Shown piece after piece: positions 1 through 15,000 of a DNA stretch of 64,000 nt; the first letter of the stretch is position 1; every line of letters begins with the position of its first letter. The translations under genes and the position numbers were made by a program. Source of the stretch: Euglena gracilis (Eukaryota; Euglenida; Euglenophyceae; Euglenales); contig CP154954.1 in assembly GCA_039621445.1 (NCBI GenBank), forward strand, positions 59,888,168-59,952,167. The letters are read 5' to 3'. Under the pieces are notes generated by a model. The model searched no databases. It saw nothing but the letters and a program-made list of their open reading frames with translations, and was not told the origin of the DNA.

Positions 1-56
1 GAGAGGGCATGAGGACTGTTGTGGCTTCTCGTGTTGTTGGTTTTATTGTGTGGACC

Positions 57-1110
<1,054 letters not shown>

Positions 1111-1229
1111 CCTTGGGGGGGGGGGGGCTGATCATTCTCCGGAAATCGGTCGCTCCACCGCCGCTGCTACAAGGTGTGGGACCCTGACCTAATGGAAGCC
1201 TGTCCGTGCTCTGTCCGCAAATTAACGGC

Positions 1230-2330
1230 ATTGACCCCCTCAAATCTCGGACCCCCCGATCGATATACATCTCCCCTGATTTTCGGGGTCAAAAAATCGA
1301 AAAATTCAAAATATCCCGAAAACGCTGGGAAGTTGAGAAAAAATAAATAGTACCTCATTCCACAACTTTGGGACGCCCTATCCACCGGTATGCGCGGTTT
1401 GGGCCAACTCCCCGCCTGGGCCGAGATATGGCCGTTTTGTGGTTTCGCCATGGAGGGACTCTGCCATTTGGAGCCCAAAACAGGCCAAAAAACCAGTTTT
1501 TACAAAATATCTCCAAAATGGTGGGGAGTTGGAAAAAAAATGTCCGGCAACCTTTTTTGAAGCCCTTGGAACGCTGTATCTACTGATATTGTAATTTCCC
1601 CACAACTCCCCCTGGTCCAAGATACGGCCGTTTTTGGCCCAGACGGCCGTTTTGTGCACTTTTCCCGCTGTCCGACCGTTTTCGGGGGGGGGGGGTCAAA
1701 AATCAATGTTTTCAAATTTTCTCGAAAATGATGCAAAATCAAAGGAAATGTCCGGAGACCTAATTTGAAGCCCTTGGAACGCCCCATCTGCCGGTATTTT
1801 GATTTCCCCGCAACTCCCCGCCTAGCTCGAGATACGGCCGGTTTTCGGCCAATTCGGGACATTTTGTACACTTTTTCCACTGTCAGACTTTTTTGGACAA
1901 AAGAGTCGAGAAAGTCGAAAAAAAATTTTGCCCGAAACGATGTTTTACGGCCTCCCGGACCTGGAAAAACTGTTTTTGAGCCAAAAATCAGCGTTTTTGA
2001 CCCGCCAGCACCCCGTTTTGGGCCGCCAACCCATTGACTTTGGGTCAAAACCGGGTCAAAGAAGTTGAAAAAAATCGAAAAAAAATTGCCCAAAACGATG
2101 TGTTTTGACCTCCTGGACCCGAAAAAAGTGTTTTTGGGCCGAAAATGAGCGATTTTTGACCCCCCCCCCCCCCCCCCCCCGTTTTGGGCCCGAACCTTAT
2201 GGACTTTGGGTCATTTTCGGGTGAAAAAAGTCGAAAAAAATCGAACTTTTTTTGCCCAAAACGATGTTTTTTGAACTCCCGGACCCAGAAAAAATGTTTT
2301 TGAGCCAAAAAAAAATGAGCGTTTTTCAAC
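1230..2330. repeat. Degenerate tandem array of ~200-bp units
   Basis: Recurring blocks 'caactccccgcctg/ag..cgagatacggccgtttt', 'aatggtggggagttggaaaa' and 'gaaaaagtcgaaaaaaa..ttgcccaaaacgatgtttt' appear about five times between 1260 and 2310. Related single units occur inverted at 2665-2695 and inside the hAT-like elements (30365-30900, mirror 39720-40225). Confidence 0.65.
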
Positions 2331-3299
2331 CCCCCGGCCCCGGCCCAGGCTGGGCAGCCAGCCGGCCGAGCCGCTGGCCGGGCCGGGCCGGTCCGGGCCG
2401 GGCTGGGGTGGTCTCCCAAAGAGCTCAGCTCTATGTCACACTCTGGTGCTTGCCCATTCACCTTTCTTAATATATACCTCCCCAGGGAGGTATGGTTTCC
2501 ACCTCGAGAGGGCGGAGTATATGTTTGAACACCACCACCGTATGTATATTTTTTGTGTCAATGTGTATATTTTGTGGGTCGTTCTGGAGGTCATAGTGAC
2601 CCCTTTTGCCTGTCCAATCAAATTTCTTTTGGCAAAAAAAAACGGTAGACAACTTTTTTGCTCGGGCCATATCTCCGGACTGGCGGGGAGTTAGGGGCAA
2701 AATGAGGGCTCGCTAGAAACTAGAAATCCTCTCCTAACCTATAGGCTAAAAAGTTTTCGGCCCCGGAAATCCAATCACATCCATAATCCTCGGGGCACCG
2801 GACCTACCCAGGGGGGGGGGGCGGGGGTGCGGGGGGGGGGGTCGGACCCCCCGTCGCCGGGGTGGTAAGCTTCGCTCTTACTCTAAAGAGATAAGAGCTC
2901 AGCGACTCAGGGGGGCCTGGGCCCCACTATTAAAAAAATCACGCCTTTTCCATGAAACAATGGCAACCTGCGTCGTCAGTGGGGATCTTACACTTTGTGG
3001 GGAGGGGTCCAGGGAATACATAAAGGCGGAGCACCACCTCCCATCCTGGGGGGTCCAGCCAGCCAGCCAGCAGCACCTTCATTTCGAGCCCGGAGCTGCC
3101 AGTCCGGCTTGCCATACCCATATCCATCAGGCTTCTTTTCAACGCGGAAGACCCCTGGGGCTGGGCGTATGGTTGGGTTCAAGGGTTTTGGGTTCTTTTT
3201 CAACGTTCAAATGCTTTCCCTGGTCCAAGGCCTGGTTTGTGCTCCTCGGGCCCGAGGACGGGAAGACAAGGCACATAGAGGTGTTGGCCAGCAGGCAAA
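2331..3299. other. No gene seen
   Basis: Contains a GC-rich ccgggcc stretch (2336-2405), poly-G runs (2812-2840) and mixed sequence. No exon-like frame. Confidence 0.5.
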
Positions 3300-3770
3300 A
3301 TGCATCTTTGGTGCTGCAATCCCAGGGTCGCCAGCGAACAATTGGGTTCAATTGGGCGACCTAAGCCTTTGGGGGCTGTTCGAATCTATTGGCGGCAACC
3401 TTTGCTTTCCTCCACACTGGCAGGGATTGACCTGACTTCCCCAAAGGGTGCCCCAGAGGTCGCGGAACCATTTTTTTTTGCTCCTCGCTGCCTTGTTTTG
3501 GGGGGGGCACACCCAGGGGGGGGGCAAGAGCTCATTTTTGACGGTCTGCCCCATACAGACAACAGCGGTCGGGGGGCAAGTGTTGGCATGGTTGTCTGCC
3601 AACACAACACTGACGATTCCCAACCCCCAGCCAGGGGCCAAACTGCAATACAAACGAACACCGCACAAGTACCCCCCAGACTGAAAACGCATTCTCCACA
3701 CCGCAAACTCTCGGGTCAAAAGGAGTTCTCTCCAAGGAGTTTCCCCAGCAAACACCGCTTCAGAAGGAAA
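3300..3770 (-). repeat. 0.45-kb unit, copy 1 (minus)
   Basis: Read on the minus strand it matches 8133-8615: 'cggtgtttgctggggaaact', 'cgaccgctgttgtctgtatg', 'aaaacaaggcagcg' and 'cccaaaggcttagg' align in order. It is diverged. Confidence 0.65.
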
Positions 3771-3983
3771 GATAATCTTACAGAGCAAAATATGTCCCAT
3801 GACCTGTTTAGAAAATTCAACAGACGGTGGTGGTACATATACTGGTACAAGTTCGGTGGGCCATTCCATGTGCGCCAGGCCACGACCAGTTGTAGGCAGA
3901 CACCACAGGGGCCTTGCCTAACCCTAACCCTCACCCAGTACTCCTCCCCCTCCACAGGGCGCTTGCCCCCTCCCCCGGGGCGG

Positions 3984-4975
3984 TGGTGTGCCGTTCAGGA
4001 GGGGTGATGAGGAGCAGGGTAGAGTTGTAGTTGTGGCACAGCCAGGGTGGGAGTTGGAGAGAAGGATGGCGCTGCCGAGTGCAGGTTACCGACCGGGCAC
4101 AGCACCCATCAGCGGAGAGAAATCCGTGGAAGCAGAAACAACTAAAAAGTGGTGAAAACACATCCAAAAGCGGCCTGAATCCCAATGGAAATACATCCCC
4201 GTTGGCTGTGGCCGATCATGCCACCCATTCTGCTTCAGATGAGGCCTGGCTGGGGTCGATAAGAAACTGCAGAGGGAAACAGCCTTCCTTTTGCTTTCCA
4301 ACGGCCCGGCAGGACGATGCAAATGGAACCTGTGGGAGGGCTGTTTTGCGCAGTTGCGCGAGGCCCTTTGCTTTGACACATTTCGTTGGCAATCATAAAT
4401 CACAATCATAATTGTCTCAACTCAGCACAGACTGTTCAAACAAATCACTTGTTGGTTTTTTTTTGTTGATGTCGTTGTTGTTGCTCAAATTGTCCTTGGG
4501 GGGGAGGAGGGGCGCTCCCTTGCGCAGAAGCACTTGAAAAGGTAAGCTCCGCAGGTAGCAGTCCTCTACTGTACCAGCACTCTTTATTTTCTCACCAGCA
4601 GGGCAGCCCTTCTACAGCACAGGACAAATTTGAAATACAGAGGCTCGTTTTGGCCATTCGCTGTGTGAGTTGTTGCATTGTCACTAGAAAAAAACAGACG
4701 CACCTTCCTGGGAAAGCAACCTAGCGGGACCGCAACCCATACAACTGGGTTCACTTACACTGTGGGCCATGCAGGCGGCATCTGACGGCAACACACCGGA
4801 GGTCGGTAATGCATGTGAACAGCACTGCTCATGAGTTCTGCCATCGGCTTGAGGAAACAGAGCAACCACTGAAAATCGGAGGGTCAATCTTTCCCCAAAA
4901 TTCACTCGGTGCAACCGTCACAAGGAGCAGACTGTCCACACTCTGGTCAAATACTCTGGACCCTGCAGACGGCTA
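3984..4975 (+). repeat. 1-kb dispersed unit, copy 2
   Basis: Same unit as 57-1110. Positions 4561-4695 are replaced by unrelated sequence. The unit ends at 'gaccctgcagacggct'. Confidence 0.8.
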
Positions 4976-5043
4976 TGTGTAAATGTAACATAATGTGATA
5001 TAGTGTAATGAAAACTAACCTAATACAAAAATACAACACAATA

Positions 5044-5146
5044 GAAACAATACAATACAATACAATACAATACAATACAATACAATACAATACAATACAA
5101 TACAACACAATACAATACAATACAATACAACAAAAAACAATACAAT
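5044..5146. repeat. (TACAA)n pentanucleotide array
   Basis: About 20 tandem TACAA units with minor variants. The same unit forms 7058-7135. Confidence 0.97.
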
Positions 5147-5205
5147 GCAATACGATATCTATTGTTTATCGTTCTGAATTCATTGTGTGTATGTGTGTGG
5201 ACAGC

Positions 5206-6190
5206 GGTGTGCCGTTCAGGAGGGGCAATGAGGAGGTGGGAGGGGGTGGAGTTGTACTTGTGGCACAGCCAGGGTGGGAGTTGGAGAGAAGGATGGAGCT
5301 GCCGAGTGCAGGTCACCGACCGGGCACAGCACCCATCAGCAGAGAGAAATCCGTGGAAGCAGAAACAACTAAAAAGTGGTGAAAACACATCCAAAAGCGG
5401 CCTGAAACCTGAAAGAAATGCATCCCTGTTGGCTGTGGCCGATCATGCCACCCATTCTGCTTCAGATGAGGCCTGGCTGGGGTCGATAAGAAACTGCAGA
5501 GGGCAACAGCCTTCCTTTTGCTTTCCAACGGCCGGCAGGACGATGCAAATGGAACCTGTGGGAGGGTGATTTGTGCAGTTGCGCGAGGCCCTTTGCAGTG
5601 CCACATTTCGCCATCAATCACAAGGCATTGTCTCAACTCAGCACAGAGTTTTCAGATAAATCACTTCTTGGTATTCTTGTTGATGTGATTGCTGTTGCCC
5701 GAATAGTCCCTGGGGGGATGGGGAGGCCCTTCCCATCCCCCTTTCTGCGGCTGAAAAGGTGAGCTCTGCAGGTAGGAACCCCCTCCCACACCAATGTTGT
5801 TCTGACGTCCAGCTGATGTTGGTAGATATCGTTGGTTGTACACAAAGGCACCATTCAATACATGCTCGCTCTGTTGCTGTCGCCGTGTGGCCACGCAAAA
5901 AAACAGCTACAGACGCATCTTCCTGGGAAAGCAACCCGGCGGGACCGCAACCCATACAACTGGGGTCACGCACACTGTGGGCCATGCAGGCGGCATCTGA
6001 CGGCAACACACCGGAGGTCGGTAATGCATGTGAACAGCACTGCTCATGAGTTCTGTCATCGGCTTGAGGAAACAGAGCAACCACTGAAAACCGGAGGGTC
6101 AATCTTTCCCCAAAATTCACTCGGTGCAACCGTCACAAGGAATAGACTGTCCACACTCTGGTCAAATGCTCTGGACCCTGCAGACGGCTG
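5206..6190 (+). repeat. 1-kb dispersed unit, copy 3
   Basis: Closest to copy 1 in its middle part and to copy 2 at its end ('caccggaggtcggtaatgca'). A pentanucleotide array separates it from copy 2. Confidence 0.8.
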
Positions 6191-7057
6191 CCCAGGGCGG
6201 GCAAGAACACGTTGGACAAAAATTAGAATTGGCTGCCATGGTGTGTGTGTGTGTGTGTGTGTGTGTGCCTGGGGGGGGTGGACAATGAGGTCCCCTGGTG
6301 CCATTATTGGCAATTATTTCTGGTATTTTAGGCACAATTATCGCCCCTATCAGGTTTCCCGCGTCGTCTTCCAGGACTCGATGTGAAAAAAGTGGCGCGC
6401 AATAGTGGGCTCAATATTGGCCACTAACTTTGGCAGTTTGAGGGCGGGGGCAATGGACTCAAAAAACCTGAGAGGCCAACAAGCCGGGGGTGAGCGTACA
6501 CCTGGGGGATTTCCTCACAATTTGGGATTTGGGTGTTATGGAGAAAATGATAGGGAATGGCTGCGGTTGGGGTTCCGCATTGCTCGTTTGGGATTTGGGT
6601 TGGGAGTTTGGCCAAATTAATTTTGGTGGGGTCCAGACCAAACCTGAATCTCACTTGACGGGCAAAACGTTAACTTTTGGCCACATTTGTACAATTTGGC
6701 ACAAATCATAACCAGGACCCATTTCCTTAAAATAACCCCAAACCGTGACCCGCTCCGACAGGCCGGTTTTGGGGTGTTCTTTGGGGTGATGGGACCCAAA
6801 TGGGCGAAACCTGGGAACTGCATCACACTTATGCTTCCCGTGAAAAGCAAACATAAATCAATTTTGATTTATGTAATGTAGAATATAATATATAACATAC
6901 ATGCATGATACAATATATGATGTATGATGTATAATATATGACACATAACATATGACGTAAAATAAAAATAGGGAAATGATGATGATGATGATGACGACGA
7001 TGATGGATAACATATAACATGTAACACATCATATATAAAATATATTACATTATATCC
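6191..7057. other. No gene seen; GT array and AT-rich stretch
   Basis: (GT)n at 6241-6267. 6400-6850 is mixed sequence with repeated 'tttgggatttgggt'-like phrases. 6870-7057 is AT-rich with a gatgat tract. Confidence 0.5.
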
Positions 7058-7136
7058 AATACAATACAATACAATACAATACAATACAATACAATACAAT
7101 ACAATACAATACAATACAATACAATACAATACAATA
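7058..7136. repeat. (ACAAT)n pentanucleotide array
   Basis: About 16 tandem units, the same motif as 5044-5146. Confidence 0.97.
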
Positions 7137-8615
<1,479 letters not shown>

Positions 8616-8794
8616 CCCCTGGGGGAGGGGGTGGCCTGAGCCGCCGGTTGCTCAGCAGAACTGCCGCGGGTTTAGCCCACAAAATGGGGCGCTGGGGGCG
8701 AGGCATGGGGGTGCGAAACAACCGCGCCATGCAATTCTGGGAAAAATGCCATGGAAAGCTCCATGGGACGCAGGGTCACTGCGTAAATCTCTCT

Positions 8795-9233
8795 TCTGAA
8801 TCGGTGTTGCTGGGGGAACTCCTTGGGGGGAACTCCTTGCCGACCCGAGAGTGTGTGCTTGTGGGGGAAGTGTGTTGTCAGTCGGTGTGGGCGCGTGTGT
8901 TGTCAGTCTGTGTTGCGGTTTCGCCCCAGGCTGGCAGGTGGGGCATCGTCAGGGGTGACGACCCTGCCAACCCTCGTCCCCGACCGCTCTTGTCTGTGTG
9001 GTGCAGACCGTTACAAACGAGCTCTGCGTCACCCTCCCGGGGGTGGGGGAGGGGGGGGGCTGAAAAAAACCGGCCCCAAAAACAAGGCAGCGCGGGACGG
9101 AAAAATGGTCCACTACCTACGGGGCACCCTCCGGGACAGCACCCTTTGGGGAGGGCGAGACAAGGCCCTTTCGGTGTGGAAAGAGGCAAAAATTGCCGAA
9201 AAATACGGACGGCACCCGAAGGCTTGGGCCCCA
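8795..9233 (+). repeat. 0.45-kb unit, copy 3, abutting the palindrome edge
   Basis: Almost identical to 8133-8572. It stops abruptly at 'ggcttggg', where gene A exon-1 sequence begins, so the end of this unit marks the distal breakpoint of the left arm. Confidence 0.85.
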
Positions 9234-9234
9234 G

Positions 9235-9303
9235 CCCTGCGGGAGTCGTTGCACCTCGTGCCCTTCGCGGAGGCCCAGCAGCGGCGGGTGTGGCGGCCCA
9301 TGG
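9235..9303 (+). CDS. Gene A candidate first exon (start uncertain)
   Basis: The frame reading LRESLHLVPFAEAQQRRVWR is shared with the right arm (about 63387-63313), where the one change inside it (ttg to ctg, Leu) is silent. It begins exactly where arm homology begins. In the left arm the preceding bases belong to the third copy of the 0.45-kb repeat, so any native upstream exon or promoter has been lost or displaced here. The donor could be the GT at 9303 or a nearby one; I could not phase it to the exon at 10319. Confidence 0.5.
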
Positions 9304-12029
9304 TGATAACCCCCACCCCCCCCCCCCTGCGCTCATTGGCTTGCCGGAGGGCAGTGCCATTGGGGGGGGGGGGTATGGCAGCCTCGGCGCCCCCTGGGGA
9401 GGGGGGGGGCACCAGTACGACAGGGCCGGGCCCTGTTCTAAAAACGAGCCAGTACCCAATTTCAGCGGTCCCGACTCACCGGTTTTTCGGCCAGTTTCTC
9501 GGGTGCGAAGGGGGAAATGGTGAAAAAAGTGTCTTATTCCTATTCCTATTATTATTACTATTACTGTTACCATTACTATTACTATCACTATCACTATTGC
9601 TATTACTATTATTAATACTGTTACTATTACTATTATTATTACTATTACTATTACTATTACTATTACTATTACTATTACTATTACTATTACTATTACTATT
9701 ACTATTACTATTACTATTACTATTACTATTACTATTACTATTATTATTACTATTACTATTACTATTACTATTACTATTACTATTACTATTACTATTACTA
9801 TTACTATTACTATTACTATTACTATTACTATTACTATTACTATTACTATTACTATTACTATTACTATTACTATTACTATTACTATTACTATTACTATTAC
9901 TATTACTATTACTATTACTATTACTATATTACTATTACTGTTACTCTTGCTATTACTATAACTATTACTATTATTATTACTATCACTATTACTGTTATTA
10001 TTACTATTACTATTACTATAACTATTACTATTGCTATTACTATTACTATTACTATTACTATTACTATTGCTATTGCTGTTGCTATTATTATTATATATTA
10101 TTATTATGCAAAAGTAATTATTATTATTATTATTGTTGTTGCTTATTATTGTTATTATTGTTGTTGTTTTTATTATCATTATTCCTGTTCCTATTTTTTT
10201 TATTATTACTCTTTTTGTTATTATTACTCTTACTATTATTCCAAGTTATATTACAAAGTTTGTATGCATCATGTATTATTTGATGTGTATTATTTATTCA
10301 TCCCCGTGGATGATGCAGGCGGCGCCATTTCCGCCAGGAGATCCCCCCGCCCTCGGAGGTCCTCTTCAACCCAGCGATCAGTAGTAAATCTAGTGGCCTC
10401 TCCCCAGGTCGCCACCTACGAGACATTCTACCAGCGGATGGCAGCGGACATGGACGCGGCGGAGCGGCACAACCAGCAGCACGAGGCTCGGGTGTGCCTG
10501 CCCAGGCGCAGTCGGCGGTCGGCCATTTTTGCATGACCCGCCACCGGAACCTCTCAAAAGCAGGACACGTATTAAACAACCTGGTCACCCTCAAAAAAGA
10601 GTTTTTTTTGCCACTGCATTCAAGTACCATGGACACCTGTCCTTTACCCCCTTCAATTGTCAAGGAGTATTGACATTCGAATTTTTCAGGTTGAATACAG
10701 TTTTGAAAGACATATTTTACGATTGAGCAACACCATACCAGAACGTCTGCAAAACATACAACAGAGTGCAGCCACTTTATTTACCCCGTTCATGGATGGC
10801 TGTGGTGGGTCTTTTTGTAAGGCACCTTTGACCCCTGCCTCTCCCCCCCGTATCAGCTTGCCCAGTCGTCCTACAACCGGCTCCTGAAGCCCGTGGAAGA
10901 GAAGCGGATGGCAATGCTTCGAGCAGGGAGTGCTGTGACCCCCCAACAGCCCCACAGGCCACCACTCAGGGGGGGGAATTGATATCCGCATTTTTTCCGC
11001 AATTTCCGCAATTTTCCGCAATTTCCGCAATTTTCCGCAATTTTTCTGCAATTTTTCCGAAGGCCTCCGATATCAATCCCCCCCCTGCACCACTGCTGTT
11101 CGAACTTCCTCTGGGTGTTGGACAACGGGTCGGGGGTTGAATTCATGGGGTTCAGGTCACCTCCCCACCCTCTCCCGGCCACCTCTGGCGACGGCTTTGG
11201 CTGCCAATTGTGTACGTCACGGAGTGCCTCAAGCGGTTCCGTGCCTGCTACGACACCGGCCGCGCAGTGGACGTGTTCCGCCGCGTCGTGTGGCCCATCT
11301 GGTGTCTGTCTGCTCCGAGTGCACCAGCATGGTCTCTGGTCTGAAAGCTGGAGGCGTTTTTTTTTCTGTGCTGTGGCCGTGATGGGGCCCAGCACCGCGG
11401 GGTTCCGGCGCAAAGCCGGCACGGATACCACCATCTGCGGTCCGCAGGAAGGCACGGCAGAACCTGCGCCGTCGCCTGCGGGAGAGGGCGGCGATGTGCC
11501 AGAAGCGGGTGGCAGCGATGCGGCCCCCCGAGCCCCGTGTGCTGAAGTCCAACTCGTGTGTCACTCTGCCGCCTGAGAGGGGGGAGAGGGAGGGGAAGGG
11601 ACAAACCATGTACCAGATTTTTTTTTTAAGTTGGACCACGGGGGGGGAGTAGGGGAGTCTGCCAGTCCCCCAGGACTTTGTTGGTCCCCTGCTGGTGGGG
11701 GTTTCGGCCATTGTTTGGCGCCGAAATATTTTTGATCCCCAAGATTGCCCCCCCCAAAACGTGGGTCCCCTGGACCTCCCTCCCCCCCAAGTGGTAAAGA
11801 AAACCCTGCCATGGACTGCAATCCAAAGGAATCAAGCGTGGTCTGTTTCATTCTTATCTTTTCGTGGCTTTGTGTTTCCACGCCGAACCAGATTTCAAGG
11901 CTTGTCCCGAGAGATCTTTCCTCAGCCCTGCCGTTCGCTGCTTCCCTCAGGATTTTCAGCCAGTGGGATGAGCGGTACCTGAAGGCTGTCATTGCCTTAA
12001 TGAAGCCTGCTTTTTTCCAAAAAGGCATG

Positions 12030-12067
<38 letters not shown>

Positions 12068-15000
12068 CCACTGCTTGGATCTGGTCTTGTATTTCTGTGG
12101 TGTGGCGGTGTGGTATTATTGAAAGTTGTTGTGATGTTCATTTCTTTCTGGGTGTCACTTTTCTGGGAACAGATGACCTTAATGTGTTTTCTGCCACCAA
12201 TCATTCAATCGTCATGTCCAATATAATCCCTCTGTTGTCCCCCTTCAGGCCAAGCCATCATCTTGCAGGGTATCAAGGGCAAGGCACTCTATTTGCTCGA
12301 CAATGGATCTGCTGGAGCATACGTGAGTATGTCATCCCTGCATGATGCATTCCGGCTCAGTCAAAATCAGGGGTTTTTTTTTAGTCGTGGACCCCCGGGG
12401 GGGGGGAGGGGGGGGGGGGGGGGGGGGGGGTCTGGCCGAGCCCCCCCCCCCTCGGGGGGGGGGTCCCCCCAGAGGGGGGTGGGATATACTTTTCGACGCT
12501 GAAGGCGCCGAAAAAGTGCTATTTTTAGCACTTTTCGCAATTTTTCGGCCATTTTTTTGTGGGTCCCCCCGTGGACCCCCCCCCCGGGGGGGGTTGGGGG
12601 TGGGGACCCCCCCTCCCCCCCGGTCTTAAAAAAAAAACCCTGGTCAAGATGATGTGGGCAGAAAGACCTTGATGGGAGGAACTCTACATTTCCAAAGACC
12701 CTCCTGCAGGGCGTTTTGATTCTCCTCTCCTTCCTGGTTGCTGCCAAGAATCCCCTTGGACCTGTTGAGTCACCTCACCTGGGAGAAACAGGGCATTCTA
12801 ATCTGGAGGCATCGCATTGGTGTCTCTTTCATTTTAGAGCTGCCCATTTTTGGTGTTTTCCCAAAAATGTTTTTTCGTTGTTGTTTTTTTAAGAAAAAGG
12901 TAGCAAAAAAGCACACGTCAAAGATTTATTTCAACACCGGCATGAGCCGCCAGACAAAATTTTTTTTTGTGTTGGGGAGGACCTCTGGGACCCTCCAGCG
13001 GGAGGGGAGGTCCAGCTAGTAAGTTTCTTGAAATACCAACCAGTGGGTGGCACATTGTTCCACAAAGGCCTGATCGTGAAGTGTCGGACGCATTCCCCAT
13101 TTTTCATCCAGGTCCCCGCCGGGGGAAGGGCTACACAGAGGACACCCTGGTGTTCACTATGAACCGGTCCATGCTGTTTGGGGAGATCGGCCTCATCTGC
13201 GACGAGCCACACACACAGGCTGTGGCTTTCAGATGAGTTCTGGTGCCTATTTGACTTTTTGCAGACGCCAAGTTCATGTGTGCCAAAGCCTGGGTGCGAG
13301 ATGACGATCCGATGCCACGAGGACAGCGACTGCTGGGTTTTATCCCGAACGGTGTGCCGCCTTGTTGAGTGTTGGGTTTTTTCTCTGCATTCTTGATTTT
13401 TTTCTTCAGCAGTTTTCTTGTGCAATGTTTAAAATGAGCTTCAATAACGTTTTCTTTCATGTGTTCCCTATGTACTTGCATCTTTTTTTCAGTTGTTGAT
13501 TATCAACTCTTTTATGTTGATCAGTCAAATGAGTTTTAAAAGTGCAGGAGCCATTTTTTTCTTTTTCTTCCCAAGAAAAAGAAAAAAATTGCTTCGCCTC
13601 TTTTGATTCGCCTCTTTTTTCTGCTTCCAGGATATGGGATAAGCCACCCCTCTCACGCCAGTCATTTTCTGATTTCCGTGGTAGGATTTCTTGTCAGTGG
13701 TGGCGCAGATGGGGAACTCCTCAGCAGCACAGCAGGTCATTGATGCACAAAGCAAGCAGTACCGGGTGGCCAGCTTGGTGAAGAACGGGGCGCTGCAGTA
13801 TGCCCTCAACTTCAGCTACCCAAATAATACTCCTCCGGGTATAATTGGGGGGGGGGGGGCAATTTGGCAGCCCGCCATTGGTCCCGTGGTGGGTCCCACT
13901 AGTGAAACAAGGGGTCGAGAGTCCCGCTTCTATGCCCCCCCCCGGAATAATACCGAAAACCATTTGATTATTCATTATTAAACCATTCGTTATTTGGGTA
14001 TTTGTTTTCAGTTTCTGAGCGGGTTTGGGTTTGAGGTTATTGGAAGGAGCATGAATAGGGTTAGGACTAGCATCAAAAAATTGGCTGTGGGGCCCAAATT
14101 AGGTCCAAAGATGGGCCTCATTTGAAGGCCTAAATTCGGCCTAAATTGCAGGACCCTGAATCCGCTCCCTAAATCATGAGAGCATGGCATATGGTCGATG
14201 TCGGGTCTGTTTTTTAATGAAAAATCACGGAAAAGACACCCATATTGACCATTTTCTGAAACTTTTGACAAAAAACATCACCACAAGAGGAAATAATTAT
14301 CACCATTTTCCGTGGAAAGTTGAATTTTTCCATTATCCAATTTTCCAAAACCAAAGTACTCTCTGACCTTTTTTCCTGTCAATCTTTTTCCTGTTATTTT
14401 TGCTTCCCATCATTTTTGGCCAGGTTATCAGATTTGATGATTTTTTCTGCACGTTCCAGTTGCACAGCCACTTTTTTTGATACAGCCGGTCCCCAAAAGG
14501 ACATGAAATCGAATTGCAAGCCGTGCTTTTTTGAACCTCCCCTCAAACACTGTATCGGTGACATATCCCCCCAAGGAATGCAGGATCCAGGAGAGTGGGG
14601 GTCCTCATGCCACGGCATTGTGTCCGCACTCCTCACCGCCTGACCCCCCCCCCCCACCGCTGTCAGGGTGCCTCAGCTGCAGGCGCTGCCCCTCTTCAAG
14701 TTCTGGCCCCAGGCCCGCCTCCAGCGGCTGGTGCCAGAGTTCCAGCCCATGGTGACCAATGCTGGTGTGTTGCAAACCTCGGGTCGAGTGATGTAGGGGC
14801 TTCCTGGGAAGGGGGGCCGAATTTGCATTTGAGCTGTATTTGGTCCATTTGCAGGTTGTTTTGCACATTTCCATTGCTTTTTTCTTCTGGGGGGTTTCGT
14901 CCAGGTTTTTCCAACTGCTGGTACCATGCTGGCGCTCCATTTATAGTGCGCTGAAGCCTTCGCTGCCATCAGCCATCTGCTGTGCTCATGCCTAGAATGA

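Noticed and set aside
3917-3937. ctaaccctaaccct resembling telomere repeat
   Set aside because: Only two units; too short to be a telomere or to infer a chromosome end.
8823-10283. 486-codon frame and the opposing 433-codon frame
   Set aside because: Mostly the hexanucleotide array read as Leu/Tyr or Ile/Val repeats; only the short 9235-9303 part is shared as a possible exon.
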